The translations under genes and the position numbers were made by a program. The notes below the pieces were generated by a model, which saw only the letters and a list, made by a program, of their open reading frames with translations, was not told where the DNA came from and ran no database searches. 50,456 bases of DNA from Oscillospiraceae bacterium (GTDB lineage Bacteria; Bacillota; Clostridia; Oscillospirales; Oscillospiraceae): contig JAHHSD010000010.1 of the NCBI GenBank assembly GCA_020025425.1, positions 1 to 50,456 of the forward strand, in the 5' to 3' direction. Of this stretch, positions 44,525-50,456 are shown piece by piece. Position 1 is the first letter of the stretch; the number at the start of each line of letters is the position of its first letter.

Positions 44525-44608
44525 GTCTGTTCCCCTCCTCTTGTTTCTGACCAGGTGTTGAGTTTGTTATCTTTTCAGGATTTTTCTCCGTCATTTCTCC
44601 TATAGGAT

Positions 44609-44637
44609 TTGATTTTATGATTTATATACAATATAAT
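44609..44637 (+). promoter_or_regulatory. Promoter of rtcB
   Basis: TTGATT at 44609-44614 and TATAAT at 44632-44637, spacing 17 bp. It implies a leader of about 160 nt before the rtcB start. Confidence 0.72.
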
Positions 44638-44677
44638 CTGTATGATAACCAGACAGTCAAGGAATGTTTTTAGATTT

Positions 44678-44740
44678 GGACAGGGGCTTTGGCAGAGCGG
44701 ACCGGCGCCCATTTAAACCAGGTGCAGGGCGGCGCTGTCC
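44678..44740 (+). other. Structured segment in the rtcB leader
   Basis: GGACAG (44678-44683) can pair with CTGTCC (44735-44740), enclosing GCTTTGGCAGAGC and GGCGCC/GGCGGC hairpins. It is GC-rich within an AT-rich leader, vaguely tRNA-like but without a T-arm. I cannot assign a known class. Confidence 0.5.
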
Positions 44741-44802
44741 TGCTGTATGCAATGCTGTAATGGGGTTTAATGCCATATAAATGATACAATTGTGAGGGAA
44801 CT

Positions 44803-46011
44803 ATGATCGAACTGAAAGGAAAATACAACGAGGCCAAAATCTTCACTGATGTGGTGGACAGCGCCTCCATCGCACAGGTCCAGGAGCTGTGCAATCAGGA
44901 GTTTACAGCGGGCAGCCGCATCCGGCTGATGCCCGACATTCACGCCGGGGCGGGCTGCACCATCGGCACTACCATGACCATCGCGGATAAAGTGGTACCC
45001 AATCTGGTGGGCGTGGACATCGGCTGCGGCATGGAGACAACCCGCATCCGGGAGTCCCGGCTGGAACTGCAAAAACTGGACAAGCTGATCTATGAAAAAA
45101 TCCCCTCCGGCTTCTCCATCCGGGACAAGGCCCACCGGTATCTCAGTCAGATCGACCTGAGCGAGCTGTGCTGCGCCCGCCACATCGACCTGCTCCGGGC
45201 GGAAAAGAGCATCGGGACTCTGGGCGGCGGCAACCATTTCATTGAGGTGGACAAGGACGACGAGGGCAGCCTCTACATCGTGATCCACTCCGGCAGCCGG
45301 CACTTGGGCGTGGAGGTGGCCAGCTACTACCAAGAGGCGGGCTATAAGGTGCTCAACCGCACTGACGATGCCGCCATCGAGGCTCTGGTCACCCAAATGA
45401 AGGCAGACGGTCGGGAGAAGGAGATCCAGAAAGAGCTGAAGAAGCTGAAAAACCTCAAGCAGACCAGGATTCCCAAGGCGCTGGCCTATGTGTCCGGGGA
45501 GCTGTTTGAGCAGTATATCCACGACATGAAAATCGTCCAGCACTTTGCCATGCTCAACCGGCAGGCCATGATGGATGAGATCGTCAAGGGCATGAAGCTC
45601 CATGTGGAGGAGCAGTTTACCACCATCCACAACTATATTGATACCGACCGCATGATTCTGCGGAAGGGAGCGGTGTCCGCTCAGGCGGGCGAACAGCTGC
45701 TCATCCCCATCAATATGCGGGACGGCAGTCTCCTCTGCGTGGGGAAGGGCAACGAGGATTGGAACTGCTCCGCCCCCCACGGGGCTGGGCGCCTGATGAG
45801 CCGGGCGGACGCCAAGCAGTCCTTCACTGTCTCTGAATTCAAAAAACAGATGACAGCGGTCTATACCACCTCAGTGAACAAGTCCACTCTGGACGAGTGC
45901 CCCATGGCATACAAGGGGATGCAGGATATTTTGGACAATATTGGCCCCACCGCGGAGGTAACGAAAATCATCCGCCCCATCTACAACTTCAAGGCCGGGG
46001 ACGAGGACTGA
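44803..46011 (+). CDS. rtcB: RtcB-family RNA ligase
   Basis: RtcB joins RNA 2',3'-cyclic phosphate ends to 5'-OH ends using GTP and Mn2+. The 402-residue protein shows the metal motif DIGCGM at 72-77 with Cys75, GGGNHFIE at 141-148, HSGSRHLG at 162-169, and HGAGR with the guanylylated His326. No archease or rtcA gene is nearby. The leader from the upstream promoter is long and structured. GAGGGA precedes the ATG. In bacteria RtcB repairs cleaved tRNA or rRNA; the in vivo substrate here is not evident. Confidence 0.94.
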   Translation: MIELKGKYNEAKIFTDVVDSASIAQVQELCNQEFTAGSRIRLMPDIHAGAGCTIGTTMTIADKVVPNLVGVDIGCGMETTRIRESRLELQKLDKLIYEKIPSGFSIRDKAHRYLSQIDLSELCCARHIDLLRAEKSIGTLGGGNHFIEVDKDDEGSLYIVIHSGSRHLGVEVASYYQEAGYKVLNRTDDAAIEALVTQMKADGREKEIQKELKKLKNLKQTRIPKALAYVSGELFEQYIHDMKIVQHFAMLNRQAMMDEIVKGMKLHVEEQFTTIHNYIDTDRMILRKGAVSAQAGEQLLIPINMRDGSLLCVGKGNEDWNCSAPHGAGRLMSRADAKQSFTVSEFKKQMTAVYTTSVNKSTLDECPMAYKGMQDILDNIGPTAEVTKIIRPIYNFKAGDED

Positions 46012-46067
46012 CGAATCTCGTATACAGCACAATTCAGTAAACCGCCCCCAGACTGAGCATACAGCGC

Positions 46068-46114
46068 AAAAAGCCCCCTTATGTAGTGCTATGGTCCTAC
46101 ATAAGGGGGCTTTT
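46068..46114. terminator. Bidirectional terminator between rtcB and the cyclase gene
   Basis: Stem AAAAGCCCCCTTATGTAG/CTACATAAGGGGGCTTTT with a 10-nt loop, T-runs on both strands. Confidence 0.88.
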
Positions 46115-46243
46115 GTGGTCACCCGTTTTTACTGGCACCATTCATGCGGCAGACTCTGACTCGTTTGTCTGTCCATGGACAAAGGGACTTTGCAGATACA
46201 TGCCCAGGACCGGTCTGACTTCCACACGAGGCTGACAGCTGGA

Positions 46244-46987
46244 TCACTCCTTCGGGCAGAGCGCAAAGCAGCGGGCAGGATAGCCCGTGCCGCCCTTCAC
46301 CTTGGGGAAGGTACAGAACACAAGTGCACCCACAGGCGGGCACTGCTCCAGATTGGTCAGCAGCTCCATCTGAATGCGGTCCTGCGCCAGGATGTAATAC
46401 TCCACCTCATAGTTGGTCTTTCCGGAGGTCGTGGGGGCCTCGGTGTCGGAGGTCTCGTGGCCGATGGCGCCGATCTTGCGCTCCTCCACCAGGAACTTGA
46501 CGGCCTCCAGCTTCCATCCGGGGAAGTGCCGATTCCCCTCTGCGTCCAGATTGTCCATATCCTCAGCCGGGCGCTGGGACCAGCCGCTCATGAATGCCAC
46601 AAACGCGCCCTCGGGAATCCGGCCATGGGCCTCCTCCCACGCCAGAATATCCGGCACATCCAGAACAAAGTCCGCATTTTCAGCCACCTGGGACCGGGCG
46701 TCAATGACACACAGAGGCATCACGGTCTCATCCAGCGTGATCTGATCGAGAGAGCGTCCGCCCTTCACCATATGGCAGGGCGCATCCACGTGGGTGCCGT
46801 ATTGTCCCACCGTGGTATAGGCGTGGGCACAGAATATGGAGTTGTCCAGATTGACCTTCTCCTCCACCTGCATCGCCGGCCAGCCCACCCAGTGGGGGGT
46901 CTCGGCGCTGAGCGTATGGGTGAGATCCACCCATCTGCAAGAACTTTTCCAGTCACTCCATTGTGTCCAAAGAGAGGTATTTGCCAT
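46244..46987 (-). CDS. Cyclase-family (PF04199) metal-dependent hydrolase
   Basis: The 247-residue cytoplasmic protein belongs to the cyclase/kynurenine-formamidase superfamily. It shows the signature YGTHVDAPCH (H-x-G-T-H-x-D-x-P-H type) near residues 61-70, which binds metal, and GAIGHETSDTEAP with a further acidic motif. Members act on N-formylkynurenine or as isatin hydrolases or other amidases; the substrate here is not clear. The start at 46987 is chosen for the GGAAGGGG site; longer in-frame sequence upstream lacks a site. No tryptophan-pathway gene is near. Confidence 0.88.
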   Translation of the reverse strand: MANTSLWTQWSDWKSSCRWVDLTHTLSAETPHWVGWPAMQVEEKVNLDNSIFCAHAYTTVGQYGTHVDAPCHMVKGGRSLDQITLDETVMPLCVIDARSQVAENADFVLDVPDILAWEEAHGRIPEGAFVAFMSGWSQRPAEDMDNLDAEGNRHFPGWKLEAVKFLVEERKIGAIGHETSDTEAPTTSGKTNYEVEYYILAQDRIQMELLTNLEQCPPVGALVFCTFPKVKGGTGYPARCFALCPKE

Positions 46988-47210
46988 TTTAGTTTCCCCT
47001 TCCGCATTTGATTTCCAGTCGGCCGGCATCAGATACCGGCCTGTGATGAGACGATTATACCATATCTTTCCGCAGTTAAAAACCCCGGGTTTTGTTTGGG
47101 CCGTCTGTGGGAGGGCAGGGCATATGACTTTCATAAAACCGGAAACGTGTTTGTGGTCGCAGCAGCTCCGCTGTCTCACCAAACTGCACCCATTGGCAAA
47201 ATGGAACGGA

Positions 47211-47642
47211 TCAGTCCTGCTCCCACTCCTCCTCCACCTCAGCCTCAATGAGGGCCATGGCCTCTGAGGAAACAGATCCCTCCACCTCTTGTTCCACATC
47301 TATCAGGGTCTGACGGTGGATTTCCCGGGATTGCTGAATGGAGTTTTGGAGCAACTCCCGGCTCAGAGGTTTTGCCTGCCAGGGCCCCGGCGTGTCCCGT
47401 TTTTCTTCGAACAGCTCAGTTTCCATGCCGGCCTTGTCAAAGGCTTTCAGCAGCCTGGCCAGCTTTCGTTTCCCGTCTGCGCTGTACTGCTCCATATCGG
47501 TTTGGTAAAGATAGGAATTCGTCTCAACTTTGTTTCGCAGCTCCGCAAAGGACACATCGGGAAAATTCTTCCGCAGAAGCTTTAATGTCCCTGCATCTGC
47601 TGTTGTATTGTTTAATTTGATTCCCCACCGATATTCATACAT
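47211..47642 (-). CDS. Hypothetical protein, 143 aa
   Basis: I do not recognise the family. It is soluble, strongly charged and mainly helical. The N-terminal half, NTTADAGTLKLLRKNFPDVSF, resembles a small alpha/beta domain binding helical partners (such as seen in L7/L12 C-terminal-like proteins, a weak analogy). The last 40 residues are acidic, with SREIHRQTLIDVEQEVEG as a probable coiled coil. It follows the 172-aa gene on the same strand by 22 bp. Confidence 0.68.
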   Translation of the reverse strand: MYEYRWGIKLNNTTADAGTLKLLRKNFPDVSFAELRNKVETNSYLYQTDMEQYSADGKRKLARLLKAFDKAGMETELFEEKRDTPGPWQAKPLSRELLQNSIQQSREIHRQTLIDVEQEVEGSVSSEAMALIEAEVEEEWEQD

Positions 47643-47663
47643 CGTTACACCCTCCTGACAGTT

Positions 47664-48182
47664 CTAATTATTACAAATTTGGCAGCCAAACACACTCAGC
47701 AGCGTGTGATGCTTTTGGCAGCGTGGAAACCCACACCTCACCGGGTCATTTTCTGCGGCTTGGGCAAGCCACTCTTCCAGACTATCCTGCTGAAGCTCCG
47801 ACTGTTTTACTTGTGAGATCAGCACCGCAAATTGATCCAGCTTCGGCAGAAGCAATTCCTCCGCAGGTGTGTAATCTAGTTTCCCCCAGTCCCGCTTTGC
47901 TTTCGCCGCTTCTATGGTTTTCAGCACGAAGATTTGGTCTTTGTGAAACGTTTCCAGGTTCCATGGCATATCCAAAACGGAAAAGCCCACCGCTCCTCCT
48001 CCCACCGCGCTCTGGTCCTGTTCCGCCAGCCACACAATCAGTCTTTTTTCATGCTCATCTTTCGCAAGCTGTGATCCACTCAGAATGAGAACGTTGAGAA
48101 ACACATCTGTCAATCCGTTGCTCATACCCAAGACAGGGTCTGCAAGGCCTGTCGGCCGTTCCAAGTAAATCGTATTCGCCAT
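47664..48182 (-). CDS. Hypothetical protein, 172 aa, with C-terminal CxxC
   Basis: I do not recognise the family. The protein starts MANTIYLERP at 48182, with GGGAGG upstream; an ATG two codons earlier is too close, and a longer frame to 48311 lacks a site. It has a strand-helix beginning, then GMSNGLTDVFLNVLILSGS, and ends with C-x4-C and C-x-x-C cysteines, possibly a zinc ribbon (CGFPRCQKHH and GCQICNN). It precedes the 143-aa gene by 22 bp in a probable two-gene unit between a cyclase gene and the integrative element. Confidence 0.68.
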   Translation of the reverse strand: MANTIYLERPTGLADPVLGMSNGLTDVFLNVLILSGSQLAKDEHEKRLIVWLAEQDQSAVGGGAVGFSVLDMPWNLETFHKDQIFVLKTIEAAKAKRDWGKLDYTPAEELLLPKLDQFAVLISQVKQSELQQDSLEEWLAQAAENDPVRCGFPRCQKHHTLLSVFGCQICNN

Positions 48183-48747
48183 AATCATGTCCTCCCTGTA
48201 CAGCTGCTGTTCCCGCTCCAGCGTCCACCGGTTGGTGTTTACTGTGCCCGCCACTCGTTTTATAGCAGTTAAATTCTTCCAGAGATCTGCGGACCGCATC
48301 CGGGACTCCATCTACTTTTGGGGACTTTCGTATATTATATCAATTCAAGAGATAGATTACAGCATTTTGCTAAAATTCTCACCCAAGCAGTAAAACACCC
48401 AGTGTCTGCCATCAGGTAAACACCGGGTGTTTTGTCGTACATATATCGGGCGTTTTCGTAAACGACTATCGTAAATTCACGGATGCACTTCCGACAATCG
48501 CCTGCGCCCCAATAGTTTTAAGCGCTTGCTTAGTACATGCCGCCCTCGCGGACTTTCATTTTATATTTCCGATATTTACTCAATTTTATTTGCATTTTCT
48601 TTTATTTTATTCTCATTTTCCGAACTTTAATGCAAACTTATTTTCCGAGCGATTTTTCATAGCTTCCGTAAATCCCCGTATTTCTACGCAGGTCCACGGG
48701 CAAAGTGTGTAAAAAGTGTGTAAGCTATATGGCCCTTTTAGCTCTCC
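48183..48747. other. Intergenic region at the end of the integrative element
   Basis: It holds the upstream region of the 172-aa gene, a hairpin at 48392-48434, and an AT-rich part beyond 48540 in which TTTCCGA recurs at 48566, 48617 and 48642. AAAGTGTGTAA stands twice in tandem at 48703-48724. These may be the recombination end of the element. No coding sequence is seen. Confidence 0.5.
48391..48435. terminator. Terminator-like hairpin
   Basis: AAAACACCC-(x)-GTGT pairs with ACAC-(x)-GGGTGTTTT. T-runs on both sides, orientation undecided. Confidence 0.6.
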
Positions 48748-49905
48748 TTAAAGATCTCCTGCAATGCGTTTGAATGCCCGTTCTGCAGACTCAAAATCAC
48801 TGTGGGTGTAGATGTCCAATGTGACGCTGGCGGTGGAGTGCCCCATGATGTACTGCAGGCTTTTCACATCCAGCATAGCCTGTTGGGCGTTGGTACAGAA
48901 TGTATGTCGCAGCACATGGGGCGATACTGGAAGGAACCCCGGATATTGCTTGACCAGCTTTCGATGCATAAGCTGCATATAATTCTGCAGGTGCATCCCC
49001 ACTTTGGGCATCTGATCCTTGTCCAAAAAGAGAACGCCACTGTACCCATCTACCATCATCTCCACCTTGGGATGGCCACGCTTCAGAATTTCTCTCCGTA
49101 AGGCCATGGAGACGGTGTCTGTCATGGGAACGCTACGGATCCCGCTCTTTGTCTTGGGCTCAGTAATGAAGTACACCTTCTCCGCCGTCCGGCACAGCTG
49201 CTTGGTCACCCGGATACAGCCTCGGTCAAAGTCCACATCCGCCCTGGTGAGGCCATACAGCTCACTGACCCGTAATCCCGTACCTAACAGAACCACGATG
49301 TCATTGTAGTAGTTGTCCCGTCCGTTGTTCCGGATGAACTCAAGATAGTTCTGCTGCTGAGCCTTGGTGAGTGCCTGCCTTTGGTAAGCATCGTTGGGCA
49401 ACAGGTCGGACAGCTTGAATTTAAAGGGATTCTTACGGATCATATCATCGTCTACCGCCATTTCAAAGGCTGGACGCAGGATACTTTGCAGGATTTGAAT
49501 GGTATTCTGCTTCAACCCTTCATCGTGGAGTGCCACAAACCATGTCTTTCCGTCAGACAGCTTCACATTTTTGATTTGCTTCTGTCCAAAGGGGTCTGTA
49601 TGAATTCGGTTGATCCCCGACTGATAGGCCCGCAGTGTGTTCGTTCGCAAGCCCCGCTTTAGGTTCATGTATCGGTCCACCAGTGTTGCTACGGTGATTT
49701 CGCCGGCGGCATAGTCGATACCATCTAGCAAATCTCGCTGGATATTCTCTTCTTTCCTGCGTAGCTCCTCCAGGGTGGTTGCGTAGACATAGCACCACTT
49801 CTTGTCGCCGTTTCTGCGGAAACGATAATAATAGGTCAGATTGGGACGCTGGCCCTCGCCCGTCCGGAGGATGCGTCCCTTTTTATCCTTGCGCTTTTCG
49901 GACAT
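48748..49905 (-). CDS. int: Tn916-type tyrosine integrase
   Basis: The integrase cuts and joins DNA at the element ends. The 385-residue protein begins MSEKRKDKKGRILRTGEGQR, close to Tn916 Int. An N-terminal arm-binding domain (about 1-65), a core-binding SAM-like domain (68-160) and the catalytic domain (175-385) follow. Active-site residues R212, H330-x-x-R333, H356 and the nucleophile Y366 (in DIYTH) are all present, with Lys in the beta-hairpin near 252. A perfect-looking tyrosine recombinase, so it should be active. It lies 73 bp after xis on the same strand. Confidence 0.95.
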   Translation of the reverse strand: MSEKRKDKKGRILRTGEGQRPNLTYYYRFRRNGDKKWCYVYATTLEELRRKEENIQRDLLDGIDYAAGEITVATLVDRYMNLKRGLRTNTLRAYQSGINRIHTDPFGQKQIKNVKLSDGKTWFVALHDEGLKQNTIQILQSILRPAFEMAVDDDMIRKNPFKFKLSDLLPNDAYQRQALTKAQQQNYLEFIRNNGRDNYYNDIVVLLGTGLRVSELYGLTRADVDFDRGCIRVTKQLCRTAEKVYFITEPKTKSGIRSVPMTDTVSMALRREILKRGHPKVEMMVDGYSGVLFLDKDQMPKVGMHLQNYMQLMHRKLVKQYPGFLPVSPHVLRHTFCTNAQQAMLDVKSLQYIMGHSTASVTLDIYTHSDFESAERAFKRIAGDL

Positions 49906-49978
49906 ATAACGCTCCTTTCCCCGAAAAAGCGCTTATCACGGTATCATTATCATACACCGCGTAAAGGCTTTTTCCAAG

Positions 49979-50173
49979 TCAAATCGAGTAAGTGTGTTCT
50001 AAATATTTCTCAAAGGCCCGACGCTTTATCATGCGTTTACTACCGTTCCAAAGCACAAATGTGCAGTTCTCATCGTTGGTCATTTCCCGCAGCTTATTGA
50101 TTCCAATCCCGAAGTAGGAAGCTGCCTCCTCCATACTCAAATTCGCCTTTTCCCAGATAGGTACCTTCTCCAT
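49979..50173 (-). CDS. xis: Tn916-type excisionase
   Basis: The 64-residue protein begins MEKVPIWEKANLSMEEAASY, similar to Tn916 Xis with its PIWE start and the helix-turn-helix EEAASYFGIGINKLREM. The end KRRAFEKYLEHTYSI fits too. Such Xis proteins bend the element ends to favour excision. I set the start at 50173 because GGGAGGTGG lies just upstream; the in-frame extension to 50242 has no site. Confidence 0.92.
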   Translation of the reverse strand: MEKVPIWEKANLSMEEAASYFGIGINKLREMTNDENCTFVLWNGSKRMIKRRAFEKYLEHTYSI

Positions 50174-50456
50174 GAAACCACCTCCCTTCCCATGTTTTGG
50201 CCTTCCTACCCGAATCACTTCCTGTGCTTGCCTTTCAACCACGTATTTGCAGGCTACCGCTGTGCGGTATTTCAGTGTCAGGGCCTGATGTCTCTGGCAC
50301 TCCTGTATGACCTTCGGGAGGAAATATCAGTTTTCAAGGTGCAGAACTGAGCTACTTCGCCCAGCATAATTGTACTGAGATATCTTTCTATATAATAAAT
50401 AGGGGATAAGCATCTATTTTTCTGCACGTTTCAGAAAAAATTTAAAAATTTTTTCT
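50174..50456. other. Element interior, no gene seen
   Basis: Upstream of xis I see no coding sequence that I can support. The last 30 bases are A- and T-runs. A gene reading into the window from the right cannot be excluded. Confidence 0.4.

Larger units (their letters stand above)
48700..50456. mobile_element. Integrase end of a Tn916/Tn1549-like integrative element (partial)
   Basis: The adjacent int and xis genes match the Tn916 module, and int faces the left end of the element. The element body would extend past the right edge of the window. I set its left border near 48700 by the int stop and the repeated AAAGTGTGTAA; it is only approximate. Confidence 0.65.

Noticed and set aside
44678..44740. 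Possible tRNA upstream of rtcB
   Set aside because: No T-arm with TTCGA-type loop and no anticodon arm; only the outer stem and a D-arm-like hairpin fold.

Overview
The window looks like a chromosomal segment of a GC-rich Gram-positive member of the Clostridia, most likely Oscillospiraceae (Flavonifractor/Intestinimonas-like). The pointers are T-box leaders, a Gram-positive SRP RNA next to dnaX, YerC/TrpR-like and YbaB proteins, rubrerythrin, SLH-domain surface proteins with a CsaB-type enzyme, a yjdF-type leader, and strong GGAGG ribosome sites. The genus is my inference; no 16S gene is present.

Layout. 0.1-6.1 kb: pfkA, an unknown gene, a leftward group (YerC-like regulator, methyltransferase, Hsp33), then a DUF3298-like protein and an AGCS amino-acid symporter. 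6.2-9.65 kb: tRNA-Gln(CUG) followed by an AT-rich accessory island with tRNA-3'-end repeats, a frameshifted tnpB remnant, a lipoprotein and a membrane protein/XRE regulator pair. 9.6-13.6 kb: an alanine T-box (specifier GCC) leading a DUF3887-like lipoprotein and alaS. The 3' end of alaS is repeated in a 191-bp tandem array carrying a hairpin-rich element, and the last copy is broken by a second structured element. 13.7-20.5 kb: an unknown protein, rubrerythrin with a PerR/Fur-like palindrome, purA, an S41 protease with SLH repeats, and two CobW-type GTPases. 20.5-24.2 kb (leftward): a HIT protein, YjdF with a yjdF-type leader, and cysE-cysS under a cysteine T-box. 24.2-29.4 kb: a two-component system, a small conserved protein, an NlpC/P60 hydrolase and a DUF4304-like protein. 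29.5-36.9 kb: a tight leftward operon of murJ-like flippase, O-antigen-ligase-like protein, glycosyltransferase, two DUF4330-like proteins and a glycosyltransferase-CsaB fusion. 37-42.7 kb (leftward): a large SLH surface protein, ybaB, dnaX and the SRP RNA. 42.8-48.2 kb: FliB-like methylase, pentapeptide-repeat protein, RtcB, cyclase-family protein and two unknown genes. 48.7-50.5 kb: the integrase/excisionase end of a Tn916/Tn1549-like integrative element whose body lies beyond the right edge.

How the genes fit together. The murJ-to-CsaB operon probably makes and pyruvylates a cell-wall polymer to which SLH proteins bind; two such SLH proteins are encoded here. Alanyl- and cysteinyl-tRNA synthetases are each read through a T-box that senses the matching uncharged tRNA. 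The most unusual feature is the alaS tail array: a small structured element has been copied in tandem together with 81 bp of the host gene's end, leaving an intact stop codon in every copy.
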